A DNA stretch of 64,000 bases from Marinobacter segnicrescens (GCF_900111555.1 NZ_FOHZ01000002.1:62001-126000), one strand, 5' to 3'; counted from the stretch's first letter, positions 28,889 to 37,904 are shown. Numbers and translations: made by a program. The notes: a model not told the origin generated them from the letters alone.

Positions 28889-29344
28889 ATGGAAGAGGTG
28901 CGCATCCAGGAAGCTGATTTCGATCCCGCTATCGAGTACAACAGCCTGAGGAACAGTGGCTCCGGTACCGGGGCCATTGCCACCTTTACCGGGCTGGTGC
29001 GAGACAGTGGTGACCTGCAGGGTGTTACCGGGTTGTACCTGGAGCATTACCCCGGCATGACGGAGCAAGTGATCCGTGACCTGATACGGCAGGCCCGGGA
29101 GCGGTGGGATATTCGCCGGGTGACGGTGATTCATCGGGTGGGTACCTTGCGGCTTTCAGACCAGATCGTGTTTGTCGGGGTGGCCAGTGCCCATCGGGGG
29201 GATGCCTTTGCGGCCTGCCAGTTTCTGATGGACGTGCTCAAGACCAGTGCGCCTTTCTGGAAGAAGGAGCTGACGGAGACCGGGGAGCATTGGGTGGAGC
29301 AGAAAGATTCGGATCTAGCGGTTGGTGGGCGCTGGGAGGAGTGA
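28889..29344 (+). CDS. moaE: Molybdopterin synthase large subunit
   Basis: A 151-residue MoaE (E. coli 150), the catalytic subunit that adds two dithiolene sulfurs to cyclic pyranopterin. Motifs are GAIATFTGLVRD, LEHYPGMTE, the VIHRVGTL block with catalytic basic residues, and APFWKKE near the C-terminus. It is the last gene of the run; moaA and moaC are not in this window. Confidence 0.94.
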   Translation: MEEVRIQEADFDPAIEYNSLRNSGSGTGAIATFTGLVRDSGDLQGVTGLYLEHYPGMTEQVIRDLIRQARERWDIRRVTVIHRVGTLRLSDQIVFVGVASAHRGDAFAACQFLMDVLKTSAPFWKKELTETGEHWVEQKDSDLAVGGRWEE

Positions 29345-29401
29345 CCTCATAGCCTGGGGCCTGGATCGTCGGGTGGCTTGGTTGTGAGGTGGCTGGTACC
29401 C

Positions 29402-29479
29402 GGGCGGGGGAGTCTTTCTTCCGGAAAAAGAACTCGCTTCGCTCAGACACCTTTTTCCTGCAGAAAGACTCCCCCACCC
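29402..29479. repeat. Long imperfect hairpin between moaE and mobA
   Basis: Two 29-base arms (29402-29430 and 29451-29479) pair at 25 of 29 positions around a 20-base loop (starting AACTCGCTTCGCTC). Located between convergent genes, it could act as a bidirectional terminator, but it is longer than needed and lacks a flush T-run. Confidence 0.65.
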
Positions 29480-29518
29480 AGATACCGATTCAAACTCCGT
29501 TTTTCGGCATCAAAAAAA

Positions 29519-30112
29519 CTACAGCAGATCAGCTGGTTTATTCCGGTTACTGAAAACCTCGCCTGCTTCCGGACAGGCCACGACCACTGCACCAACCGAT
29601 TCTGCAAATCCCATGACCCGTCGGTTACCGGATTCCAGCCACTGCTGGAGAGAAACCATAAGGCTGACGGGATAGACCCCATGCAGGGGGTGTGTCCTGC
29701 CCTCACTTTCGGCGATTACCGGGCGTTCAGGCTGCGCCTCCCAGGCGGTTACCAGGGCGTCGAGGGTGGCCGGGGTGATACCGGGGGTGTCACAGGGGCA
29801 GACGAGGACTGCGCTGGCGCCTTCACGAGCAGCGGCTTTAAGGCCGGTCAGCAGGCCGGCCAGGGGGCCCTGATAATGGAAGTTTTCAGGATCCGGGAGA
29901 ACGTGGCCAGGGGCCAGCTGTTTGTAGTCGTTCAGGGAGCGGTTGGCGCTGATGAATACTTCGGGCGCAACGGCACTCAGGGCCTTGTAGACCCACCTTG
30001 CCATCGGCTGCCCCTGCCAGTTGAGCATGCCTTTATCCTGGCCGCCCATGCGGGTGCCTTTGCCGCCTGCGAGAAGCAGGCCGATGATAACGGGAGGCCG
30101 GTCGCTGGTCAT
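29519..30112 (-). CDS. mobA: Molybdenum cofactor guanylyltransferase
   Basis: A 197-residue MobA (E. coli 194), which links GMP to Mo-molybdopterin to form the bis-MGD cofactor of DMSO-reductase-type enzymes. The nucleotidyltransferase signature LLLAGGKGTRMGGQDKG is at residues 12-28, and the VCPCDTPG metal site lies near residue 105. It converges with moaB-moaE and lies just downstream of the trxA terminator. Confidence 0.93.
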   Translation of the reverse strand: MTSDRPPVIIGLLLAGGKGTRMGGQDKGMLNWQGQPMARWVYKALSAVAPEVFISANRSLNDYKQLAPGHVLPDPENFHYQGPLAGLLTGLKAAAREGASAVLVCPCDTPGITPATLDALVTAWEAQPERPVIAESEGRTHPLHGVYPVSLMVSLQQWLESGNRRVMGFAESVGAVVVACPEAGEVFSNRNKPADLL

Positions 30113-30117
30113 GGCAA

Positions 30118-30170
30118 TAAAAAACCGCCCGTGACCCTGGCTTGTGTTTGCTGACCAGGTTCAGGGGCGG
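30118..30170 (-). terminator. Intrinsic terminator of trxA
   Basis: On the minus strand CCGCCCCTGAACCTGG (30155-30170) pairs with CCAGGGTCACGGGCGG (30125-30140), with two mismatches, and is followed by a U-tract (A-run 30118-30124). Confidence 0.85.
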
Positions 30171-30187
30171 CTTTGGACATTAACCGC

Positions 30188-30514
30188 TTAGAGGTTGCTG
30201 TCCAGGAAGGCAGCCAGCTGCGACTTGGACAGCGCGCCCACCTTGGTGGCATCCACGTTGCCGTTCTTGAACAGCATCAGGGTGGGAATGCCGCGGATGT
30301 TGAACTTGGGCGGGGTCTGTTCGTTTTCGTCGATGTTCAGCTTGCAGACCTTGAGCTTGCCTTCGTATTCCTCGGCAATTTCCTCCAGGACCGGGGCAAT
30401 CATCTTGCACGGTCCGCACCACTCTGCCCAGTAATCCACCAGTACAGGGGTGTCAGAGTTCAGTACGTCCTGCTCAAAGGAATCGTCGGTTACGTTTACG
30501 ATATTTCCGCTCAT
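30188..30514 (-). CDS. trxA: Thioredoxin 1
   Basis: A 108-residue cytoplasmic thioredoxin with the redox site WCGPC (C33, C36), the cis-proline RGIPTLMLF segment and the [11 protein letters not shown] core; it is almost the same length as E. coli TrxA (109). It reduces disulfides in ribonucleotide reductase and other proteins. It is divergent from ppx, as in Pseudomonas, and is bounded by its own terminator. Confidence 0.97.
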   Translation of the reverse strand: MSGNIVNVTDDSFEQDVLNSDTPVLVDYWAEWCGPCKMIAPVLEEIAEEYEGKLKVCKLNIDENEQTPPKFNIRGIPTLMLFKNGNVDATKVGALSKSQLAAFLDSNL

Positions 30515-30722
30515 TGCTGTTTCCTGCTTCTGTCACGGGAGGCCGAAAACCCTTGCGGGAGCTGGCGTCCGGTGAGCTGGATCTTTGACGGTGTGATCAC
30601 CGCCGCGAACAAAATGGGGTGGCTTTTGACAAAGCGACTATACGTTACTTTACGCGATTTGGCTTCCACCTGTGAAGCGCCCGGCAGGCAGTAGTCTCCG
30701 CTATTGCGAGGTGTATCCGGTA

Positions 30723-30752
30723 CTGACAGGCTTTGTCCAATTCGCTTATAGT
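30723..30752 (+). promoter_or_regulatory. Probable ppx promoter
   Basis: CTGACA (30723-30728) and TATAGT (30747-30752) are 18 bases apart, about 57 bases upstream of the ppx start, in the 294-base region shared with divergent trxA. Confidence 0.55.
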
Positions 30753-30808
30753 ACCGGCAGCGGCGCAGGCGCCTCACTATAAAGGCTGGCAAGAGGATTT
30801 CAAGACAC

Positions 30809-32323
30809 GTGACGGCTTCAGATAATGCCAACCCGCCCGAGTTACTTGCGGCCATTGATATGGGCTCCAACAGCTTTCACATGGTAGTGGCCCGCCAGGT
30901 TCACGGGGAAATCCGGACCCTGGAGAAGATGGGGGAGAAAGTTCAACTGGGGGCTGGCCTGGACGCGGACAACAAGCTCACCGAAGAAGCCCAGCAACGG
31001 GCCCTTGCCTGCCTCAGCCGCTTTGCCCAGCGCATCAGCGGTATGCCCCCGGAAGCCGTCCAGATTGTGGGCACCAATGCCCTGCGTGTCGCTCGCAACA
31101 CCCAGGAGTTCATCGCCCGCGCCGAGGAAGTGCTTGGCTACCCCGTAGAGATCATTGCCGGCCGGGAAGAGGCCCGCCTGATCTACCTTGGCGTCTCCCA
31201 TACCCTGTCGGACGACACCGGTCGACGCCTGGTGGTGGATATTGGTGGTGGCAGCACCGAGTTCATCATTGGCGAACGTTTCGAGACCCAGGCACTGGAA
31301 AGTCTGCACATGGGTTGCGTGTCATTCCGGAATCGTTATTTCCCTGATGGCAAGATCAGCCGACGGTTGATGGACCAGGCCGTCACCCACGCCTCCCAGG
31401 AACTGCTCAATATCCGTTCCCGTTACCGGGAGCTGGGCTGGCACAGTGCGGTGGGATCGTCCGGCTCCATCAAGGCCGTGGCCAATGTACTGGCCAGCCT
31501 GCGCATCACCGATGGCTCCATTGACCTCAGAAGTATGCGGGAGCTGCGCCGCCGCCTGATCGATATGGGCAATGTACGGCGCCTGGCAGACCTGGGGGTG
31601 CGTACCGACCGCCAGAGCATTTTCCCGGCCGGCTTTGCCATTCTGCTGGCGGCCTTCGAATCCCTCGGCATTGAACAGATGACTTACGCCGATGGTGCCC
31701 TGCGGGAGGGGCTGCTGTATGACATTCTGGGACGCATCCAGCACGAGGATGTCCGCGAGCGCACCATTACGGCACTACAGGAACGCTATCACCTGGACCA
31801 GCGCCATGGCGAGGCGGTGGAAGCCTCCTCCATCGCCCTGTGGCGGTGCGTCTGCAGGGACTGGAACATCAATACGCTTGGCGATGAGGAGCTGTTGCGG
31901 TGGGCCAGCCGGCTGCACGAGATCGGCCTGACCATTGCCCACAGCCAGTACCACAAGCACGGCGCCTACCTGCTGCGCTATTCAGACCTGCCGGGTTTTA
32001 CCCAGCAGTTCCAGCAGGAACTGGCCACGCTGGTACGGGGCCATCGACGCAAGTTTACGCCGTCCATCTTTGAAGGGTTCGAGCCTGCCGACGCCCAGCG
32101 CCTCAAGCGCCTTTGCGTGCTGCTGAGGCTGGGTGTGCTGCTGCAACATGCCCGCAATTACGAGTCACCGCCAACACTCACGGCCAGGGCCTCCAACCGG
32201 CGCCTGCAACTGACGTTTGACGAAGACTGGCTCAGCCAGCGGCCGCTGACCCTGGCAGACCTGGAGAACGAAAAGGAGTTCCTGGCGAGACAGGATTTCT
32301 CGCTGGAGATCCAGACCCGCTAG
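30809..32323 (+). CDS. ppx: Exopolyphosphatase
   Basis: A 504-residue Ppx/GppA phosphatase (E. coli Ppx 513) that removes phosphate from the ends of polyphosphate. The ASKHA-fold phosphate loops AIDMGSNSFHM and VVDIGGGSTEF are present, with the C-terminal HD-like helical region. GTG 30809 after AAGAGGA is the start. The trxA/ppx divergent pair is conserved in pseudomonads. Confidence 0.93.
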   Translation: MTASDNANPPELLAAIDMGSNSFHMVVARQVHGEIRTLEKMGEKVQLGAGLDADNKLTEEAQQRALACLSRFAQRISGMPPEAVQIVGTNALRVARNTQEFIARAEEVLGYPVEIIAGREEARLIYLGVSHTLSDDTGRRLVVDIGGGSTEFIIGERFETQALESLHMGCVSFRNRYFPDGKISRRLMDQAVTHASQELLNIRSRYRELGWHSAVGSSGSIKAVANVLASLRITDGSIDLRSMRELRRRLIDMGNVRRLADLGVRTDRQSIFPAGFAILLAAFESLGIEQMTYADGALREGLLYDILGRIQHEDVRERTITALQERYHLDQRHGEAVEASSIALWRCVCRDWNINTLGDEELLRWASRLHEIGLTIAHSQYHKHGAYLLRYSDLPGFTQQFQQELATLVRGHRRKFTPSIFEGFEPADAQRLKRLCVLLRLGVLLQHARNYESPPTLTARASNRRLQLTFDEDWLSQRPLTLADLENEKEFLARQDFSLEIQTR

Positions 32324-32366
32324 CAATCTACCTCCGTGCCCTTGCGGACCGGGCAGCGAGGGAGGC

Positions 32367-34298
32367 TCAGGTTTCCAGCTGCGCCTCCAGCTCTTCCAGC
32401 TTCTCACCGGTCTCCAGCCAGGTCGCTTCCGCTTCTTCCAGGGTGGCACGTACGCTGGCCTGGTCTGCCAGCAGGGCCTTGAGACGGTCCTTGTTGGCAG
32501 CCTCGTAAAGGGACGCATCCGAGAGTGCTTCTTCCAGCTCTGCCAGTTTCGCCTGGGCCGCTTCCATGGCTTTCTCGGCCTGGGCCAGCTGCTTCTTCCA
32601 GGGGCTCAGCTGTTTGCGCAGTTCTGCCTGCTCCCGTTTCTGTGCCTTGCGCTGTTCTGCCGTCAGTCCCGTGGCCTGGCTGGCAACGGTGGCCTGGCTA
32701 TCCCGGCGCGGAGGTTCCTCGTCATCCCTGCGCCGATCCGCCAGCCAGCGTTCGTAATCCTCCAGGTCGCCCTCGTAGGGCGCGACTGCGCCGTCGCTGA
32801 CCAGCCAGAATTCATCGACGGTATTGCGCAACAGGTGCCGGTCGTGGGAAACCACCACCATGGCGCCGTCAAAGTTCTGCAGGGCCATGGTCAGGGCCTG
32901 GCGCATCTCCAGGTCCAGGTGGTTGGTGGGCTCGTCTAGCAGCAGCAGGTTGGGCTTCTGCCAGGCAATCACTGCCAGTGCTACCCGGGCCTTTTCGCCT
33001 CCAGAGAACGAACGGATGGGCGAGAGGGCTTCATCACCATGGAAATCGAAGCCTCCCAGGAAGTTGCGGATGCTTTGTTCCGAAGCCTTCGGTGACAGCC
33101 GCTGAAGGTGCAGGAATGGGCTGGCATCCAGGTCCAGGGATTCCAGCTGATGCTGGGCGAAATAACCAATGGCGAGGTGCTCACCGGTGGTGCGCTCTCC
33201 CGCCAGCAAGGTGGCTTCACCCCGCAGGGCATCCATCAGCGTCGATTTACCAGCACCATTTGGGCCCAGCAGGCCGATGCGACTACCCGGCAGCAGTGTG
33301 ACGTTCAGCCCTGACAAGACTACGGTGTCGCCATGACCGGCCTTGCCGTTGCGGATCGACAGCAGCGGGTTGGATACCTTGTCCGCTACCGGGAAGATGA
33401 AGCTGAACGGTGAATCAATATGGGCCGGCGCAATCTGCTCCATACGCTCCAGCGCCTTGACCCGGCTCTGAGCCTGGCGGGCCTTGGTGGCCTTGGCCTT
33501 GAAGCGGTCGATAAAGCGCTGGATCTCGGCAACCCGGGCCTGCTGCTTCTCGTAGTTGGCTTGCTGCTGGGCCAGCCGCTCGCTTCGCTGATGCTCGAAC
33601 GCTGAGTAGTTGCCGGTGTACTGCACCAGTTTCTTGCGGTCGAAATGAATGATATGAGTGGCAACCCGGTCCATGAAATCCCGATCGTGGGAGATGAACA
33701 GTAACGTACCCGGGTAGCGCGAGAGCCAGTTCTCCAGCCACAGGCAGGCATCCAGGTCCAGGTGGTTGGTGGGTTCGTCCAGCAGCAACAGGTCCGAAGG
33801 CTTCATCAGGGCCTGGGCCAGGTTCAGCCGGATACGCCAACCACCGGAGAAGGAGGATACCGGCCGGTCCGCATCACCTTCAGCAAATCCCAGCCCACGG
33901 ATCAGCGCCTCTGCCCTGCGAGGAGCAGACCAGGCCTCATGGACATCCAGTTCGCCATGGATATGAGCCATGGCGTGGTCGTCGCCGTCGGCCTCTGCCT
34001 TTGCCAGCGCCGCTTCCAGCTCCCGCAGGCGAGTATCACCATCAAGTACAAACTCCCGGGCGCTGCGCCCCGACGCTTCTACTTCCTGTGCCATATGGGC
34101 AATGCGACAGCCACCGGGCAGGCTGACAGTGCCCTGTTCCGCGGACAGCTGGCCCAGCAGCAGCTGGAACAGGCTGGACTTGCCCGCGCCGTTGGCACCG
34201 ACAATGGCCACCCGTTGACCTGGCTGGATGGTCACGCTGGTGGAATCTAGCAACCAGACGCCACCCCGTTGTAAACTGAGATTGGTTATCGTAATCAT
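32367..34298 (-). CDS. yheS: ABC-F family ATPase YheS
   Basis: A 643-residue ABC-F protein without membrane domains, very close throughout to E. coli YheS (637). It has two ATPase domains: GANGAGKS with FSGGWRIRLNLAQAL, and GPNGAGKS with FSGGEKARVALA. A basic P-site tRNA interaction linker (about 240-300) lies between them and a C-terminal coiled coil (about 530-640) follows. ABC-F factors bind the ribosomal E site and relieve stalled translation; YheS is linked to arrest-peptide rescue. The start is at ATG 34298, with downstream TIGR02444 and DUF4124 genes divergent. Confidence 0.93.
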   Translation of the reverse strand: MITITNLSLQRGGVWLLDSTSVTIQPGQRVAIVGANGAGKSSLFQLLLGQLSAEQGTVSLPGGCRIAHMAQEVEASGRSAREFVLDGDTRLRELEAALAKAEADGDDHAMAHIHGELDVHEAWSAPRRAEALIRGLGFAEGDADRPVSSFSGGWRIRLNLAQALMKPSDLLLLDEPTNHLDLDACLWLENWLSRYPGTLLFISHDRDFMDRVATHIIHFDRKKLVQYTGNYSAFEHQRSERLAQQQANYEKQQARVAEIQRFIDRFKAKATKARQAQSRVKALERMEQIAPAHIDSPFSFIFPVADKVSNPLLSIRNGKAGHGDTVVLSGLNVTLLPGSRIGLLGPNGAGKSTLMDALRGEATLLAGERTTGEHLAIGYFAQHQLESLDLDASPFLHLQRLSPKASEQSIRNFLGGFDFHGDEALSPIRSFSGGEKARVALAVIAWQKPNLLLLDEPTNHLDLEMRQALTMALQNFDGAMVVVSHDRHLLRNTVDEFWLVSDGAVAPYEGDLEDYERWLADRRRDDEEPPRRDSQATVASQATGLTAEQRKAQKREQAELRKQLSPWKKQLAQAEKAMEAAQAKLAELEEALSDASLYEAANKDRLKALLADQASVRATLEEAEATWLETGEKLEELEAQLET

Positions 34299-34363
34299 TG
34301 CGGGATTATAACGCTCCCGGGGTAAAATTCGTGAATGAGCCGGGTACCGGTAACGGACGACGG

Positions 34364-34918
34364 ATGCAAGAGCAGGAACCAGGCCAAACGCCCGATACGA
34401 ACACGCCGCTATGGCGTTTTTCACTCGCCCTCTGGCAACAGCCAGAGGCAAGTGAACTGTGCCTGGGCCTTCAGCAGCAGGGCTGGTCGGTCACCCGGCT
34501 GCTGTGCGCCGGCTGGCTTGCCAGCGAAGGTCGTGACTATGCTGGCGACGAACCTGAGGACCTCCTGCAATGGCGGGGCACGGTGACGGAATCCGTACGA
34601 TCCCTTAAGAAATCCCTGGATAAATCCGATAACCTGCTTGCGCCACTTCGGGAAACCCTGGCGAAGGCCGAACTGGAGGCCGAACGCATCGAGCTGTACC
34701 GGGCCTGGCTTGCCCTTGGCAAATCGGCCACCGCCGGCCCCATGCCAGCAACAACCAGACTGGCGGAGCAGAACCTCCGTCGCGCAGCGCCTGACACTGG
34801 CAGCAGCCTCAACGCAAAAACGGAGCCTATGATCAGACATCTGGCACAGCTCATCAACCGGATTTCCGCGCCGTCAGCTTCCGGTGGTCGTCGCGCCAAC
34901 GGAGCCGTTGCGCCATGA
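34364..34918 (+). CDS. TIGR02444 family protein (DUF2390)
   Basis: A 184-residue soluble protein containing WRFSLALWQQPEASELCLGLQQQGWSV, typical of TIGR02444, a family of unknown function always found near yheS in pseudomonads. It is mostly helical and charged. ATG 34364 is chosen because homology begins soon after; GTG 34331 is in frame. It overlaps the next gene by 4 bases (ATGA), so they are translated together. Confidence 0.75.
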   Translation: MQEQEPGQTPDTNTPLWRFSLALWQQPEASELCLGLQQQGWSVTRLLCAGWLASEGRDYAGDEPEDLLQWRGTVTESVRSLKKSLDKSDNLLAPLRETLAKAELEAERIELYRAWLALGKSATAGPMPATTRLAEQNLRRAAPDTGSSLNAKTEPMIRHLAQLINRISAPSASGGRRANGAVAP

Positions 34919-35304
34919 CCCGCTGGCTGATCCGCCTGGCCTTCCCTGCCCTTGGCTTACTGGTAGCGCTGCTGATTTTTGGCGTTAAAGCACCGGATAA
35001 CCCCACCAGTGACCCCGAACAAACACCGGAGTCCACAACCATACCTTCCTTCGAGGCCCTGGTACCGGCGCCGGTAACCCCACCCGGCCCCGAAATTGTA
35101 TTCAAGTGGCAGGACGCTGACGGCAGCTGGCATTATGCCGACCAACCCCCTGAAACCGGCAACTGGAATACCCTGGCCATTGAGCCCGGGCAAGCCACCC
35201 CGACCCGGGAACCGATGAATCCGGGGCCCATGGGGGAGGACCTTGAGGCTCCCTACTCTGCTCCCTTCGCACTGGAACCCCGATTCCCCCAAACCGGTAG
35301 CTAA
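34915..35304 (+). CDS. DUF4124-like membrane-anchored protein
   Basis: A 129-residue protein with an N-terminal signal-anchor (about residues 5-25), a proline-rich linker, and a DUF4124-like segment FKWQDADGSWHYADQPP. Such domains are predicted periplasmic and of unknown function. The 4-base overlap with the TIGR02444 gene indicates an operon. Confidence 0.72.
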   Translation: MTRWLIRLAFPALGLLVALLIFGVKAPDNPTSDPEQTPESTTIPSFEALVPAPVTPPGPEIVFKWQDADGSWHYADQPPETGNWNTLAIEPGQATPTREPMNPGPMGEDLEAPYSAPFALEPRFPQTGS

Positions 35305-35407
35305 GCCCGGCTGCAGGAATTACGACTCTGTCAGTGGTATCAGGCCGTCAAAGCAGTTACCGTTGGCCTTTAACCGCTAACAACACATTATCGTGACAGG
35401 AATGACC

Positions 35408-36121
35408 ATGAAGAAAACGCTGATTGCCCTTTCCGTTGCCGGCGTACTCGCCGGTTGCACCGCCGGCACCCAGACGCCGGAAGTCACCCAGGCGCCGCTG
35501 GAAACCAACAGCGAAAAAGTCAGTTATGGCATGGGTATGGTGTTTGCCGAACGCATGAAAAACGACCTGCCGGAGCTGGAACTGGAACAGTTTATTGAAG
35601 GGTTCCGCCACGGCCACGCCGATGATGACTCTGCCCGCCTCAGTCGGCAGGAAATCCAGGATGCCATGCTGGCCTACCAGCAGGAGATGCAGGCCCGGCA
35701 GCAGCAGGAAATGGAACAGGCTGCCACCGAAAACCGGGAAGCTGGCGAACAGTTCCTGGCAGAAAATGCCGAGCGTGACGAGGTAACCACCACCGAATCC
35801 GGACTGCAGTACGAAGTACTGGAAGAAGGTGACGGCGAGAAACCAGGGCCGGAAGATGAAGTGAAGGTCCACTACACCGGCGAACTGCTCTCTGGCGAGG
35901 TTTTTGACAGCTCCCGTGAAAGGGGCGAGCCCGTAACCTTCCGTCTGAACCAGGTCATTGATGGCTGGACCGAAGGCCTGCAACTGATGAACGAGGGCAG
36001 CCGGTTCAAGCTCTACATTCCGTCCGACCTGGCCTACGGCCCCGGTGGCAACATGAGCATCGGCCCCAACGAGACCCTGGTGTTCGATGTGGAACTGCTG
36101 GAAGTGAACCCGGAAGATTAA
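35408..36121 (+). CDS. FKBP-type peptidyl-prolyl isomerase lipoprotein (FkpA/Mip-like)
   Basis: 237 residues: a lipoprotein signal peptide with lipobox LAGC (Cys17), an N-terminal helical dimerisation domain of the FKBP_N/Mip type (about 35-125, Gln/Glu-rich helix) and a C-terminal FKBP domain (about 130-235) with VKVHYTGELLSGEVFDSS and IPSDLAYG. It would catalyse prolyl isomerisation and act as a chaperone in the periplasm. AGGA at 35397-35400 supports ATG 35408. It is monocistronic, bounded by a strong palindromic terminator. Confidence 0.92.
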   Translation: MKKTLIALSVAGVLAGCTAGTQTPEVTQAPLETNSEKVSYGMGMVFAERMKNDLPELELEQFIEGFRHGHADDDSARLSRQEIQDAMLAYQQEMQARQQQEMEQAATENREAGEQFLAENAERDEVTTTESGLQYEVLEEGDGEKPGPEDEVKVHYTGELLSGEVFDSSRERGEPVTFRLNQVIDGWTEGLQLMNEGSRFKLYIPSDLAYGPGGNMSIGPNETLVFDVELLEVNPED

Positions 36122-36139
36122 TCCGTCGGTCAGCACCTG

Positions 36140-36181
36140 AAAACAGAGAGGGCGGCTCCGCGGAGCCGCCCTCTCTGTTTT
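36140..36181. terminator. Perfect 42-base palindrome terminator
   Basis: The 21 bases 36140-36160 are exactly complementary to 36161-36181, beginning with AAAA and ending with TTTT. It ends the FKBP gene on + and rsd on -. Confidence 0.88.
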
Positions 36182-36194
36182 CACTGGTCGTGAT

Positions 36195-36677
36195 TTACGC
36201 TGATGATGGCACCTTGTCCGCATGCACGTTGTGCAGATGCTCGATCAGGAAGTCCTCCAGCTCGAACCGGGTCTCCAGGGCCTCGCCCAGGCGCGACAGC
36301 TCTGCCATCAGGTCGTCCATCTCTGACTCCGCCGGCCGCTTGCCGTCAATGCGCTCGTTGAAGTCCAGTACCACTTCGGTCGTTTCGCTGATGCGCGGGT
36401 AGATGCGCCCGGCCAGTTCAATACCGCCGTCATCGAACTCTCGGGCCTCCTGGATCAGCTGCTCGTAGATTTCAAAATGGCCGGCTGACGTGTAATCGAC
36501 CAGAATCTGGCACAACCGCTCCAGCTTCTTGCCAAGGTTCTCTGACGCGGTGTCCCGGGCGGTATCCGAAAGGTCGCAATAGTGCACCAGCAATTCCTGG
36601 CGCTCCTTCAACCAACGATCTATGAGCTGGTGCACGCCTCCCCAGCGTTCCTTCGCGGTACGGCAATTCTCTAACAT
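36195..36677 (-). CDS. rsd: Sigma70 regulator Rsd/AlgQ
   Basis: A 160-residue helical anti-sigma factor that binds region 4 of sigma70 and favours alternative sigma factors in stationary phase. The N-terminus MLENCRTAKERWGGVHQLID closely follows Pseudomonas AlgQ, which also influences alginate and siderophore genes. GGGAGGG before ATG 36677 sets the start. With dsbB just upstream on the same strand, it matches the algQ-dsbB neighbourhood of pseudomonads. Confidence 0.92.
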   Translation of the reverse strand: MLENCRTAKERWGGVHQLIDRWLKERQELLVHYCDLSDTARDTASENLGKKLERLCQILVDYTSAGHFEIYEQLIQEAREFDDGGIELAGRIYPRISETTEVVLDFNERIDGKRPAESEMDDLMAELSRLGEALETRFELEDFLIEHLHNVHADKVPSSA

Positions 36678-36801
36678 GGTCCCTCCCGGGCGGATCAGGT
36701 TTGTCGCAGACAGCGTTGAGGACCAAGTTACCCTAATTGCGAGCGGGCCGGCAAGCACCAAAGCTACCGCATTCCCGGGGCCGCAAGGCGGCCGGGGAAA
36801 C

Positions 36802-37308
36802 TCAGCTCAGGGAGCGGCGCGCAGGGGAACGGACCAGGCCGGTCAGAACCGCCAGCCCCGCCAGTATAATCAGCGTGAAGAACACCGCAGTCCAGCCAGG
36901 AATGCTCAGGCCCAGGAAGGTCCACACCACCTTGGCACAATCACCAGTGCCCTTGACCGCCATGGCCAGCACTTCCATCAGCGGGAATACTTCCAGCATA
37001 TAGTCAACGGAGGTGCCGCAGGCCGGCACCTGGTCCTCCGGCAAGCTCTGCAACCACAACTGGCGGCCAGCCAGGCCTACCCCGATACCGGCAGTCAATG
37101 CCAGCAGGAAGCCGTAGATGCGGCCACCAATGTTGCCCGGGTTATGTAACACGGCCAGCAGGCCGACCGCAGCCACTCCCATAAAGGCAAACCGCTGCAG
37201 CCAGCACAGGGGACAGGGCTCCAGCCCCATGACATATTCCATATAGAATGCCACTGCCAGCAAACCAGCAGGCACCAGGAAAGCAAAGAGAAAAACCAGT
37301 CTGCGCAT
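36802..37308 (-). CDS. dsbB: Disulfide bond formation protein B
   Basis: A 168-residue inner-membrane protein with four hydrophobic helices that reoxidises DsbA and passes electrons to quinones. Both cysteine pairs are present: C32/C35 (CPLC, next to the first helix) and C97/C124 in the second periplasmic loop. ATG 37306-37308 matches the family start; the frame is open further upstream. Confidence 0.94.
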   Translation of the reverse strand: MRRLVFLFAFLVPAGLLAVAFYMEYVMGLEPCPLCWLQRFAFMGVAAVGLLAVLHNPGNIGGRIYGFLLALTAGIGVGLAGRQLWLQSLPEDQVPACGTSVDYMLEVFPLMEVLAMAVKGTGDCAKVVWTFLGLSIPGWTAVFFTLIILAGLAVLTGLVRSPARRSLS

Positions 37309-37425
37309 CTGTCGAAAAACCTTCTTTTGTGGCCTGGCGGCACCTGGCCCGCAATGGCTGCATCCGCCACCGGGTCCTGCTATTCTGCGAACCAGACCAT
37401 TCCCTAATGTGAACCAAGAAAACCG

Positions 37426-37869
37426 ATGATGAATCGATACCTTGCCTTCTGGCTCAGCCTCGTTCTGGCCGTTAGCCTGCCCCTTGTCACAGCGGCGCAG
37501 GACGAGCCGGAGACCGAAGAAGCCAGTGACGACACCCCGACCTTTACCGAGTACGTGGAGATGAAGCCCTCTTTCGTCACCCATGTAGGGGAGCCATCAG
37601 AGCGCCTCAAGTATCTGAAGGCCGATGTTTCCCTGCGGGTCAATTCAGAAACTGCCCGGGCCGCCATTGAAACGCACATGCCCCGCCTCCGCCATGAACT
37701 GGTCATGCTTTTTGGCGAACAGACGGATCTGGAAACCCTGTCCTCCGTGGAAGGCCAGCAGGCTGTCCGGGAGCACGCCCTTGCCCGCCTGAACCAGGTT
37801 CTGGAGGATCAACAGACCGGTGAACAGATCGTCGATGTGCTGTTCAGCAGTTTCGTCATACAACGGTAA
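37426..37869 (+). CDS. Stand-alone FliL-like protein with signal peptide
   Basis: A 147-residue protein with an N-terminal signal (about 1-23, cleavage near TAA-QDEP), a short acidic stretch, and a C-terminal FliL-type domain (YLKADVSLRV..HMPRLRHELVMLFGEQ). Canonical FliL is a single-pass membrane protein in the flagellar cluster; this one is far from any flagellar gene and seems secreted to the periplasm. The role is unknown; related stand-alone copies occur next to dsbB/gshA in relatives. Confidence 0.72.
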   Translation: MMNRYLAFWLSLVLAVSLPLVTAAQDEPETEEASDDTPTFTEYVEMKPSFVTHVGEPSERLKYLKADVSLRVNSETARAAIETHMPRLRHELVMLFGEQTDLETLSSVEGQQAVREHALARLNQVLEDQQTGEQIVDVLFSSFVIQR

Positions 37870-37904
37870 GTCCCGGCCAGCCAATCGGGCCGGCTGACCG
37901 GGAC
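37870..37904. terminator. Hairpin between convergent fliL-like gene and gshA
   Basis: GTCCCGGCCAGCC (37870-37882) pairs with GGCTGACCGGGAC (37892-37904), one mismatch, 9-base loop. There is no T-run, so it is a candidate only. Confidence 0.5.
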
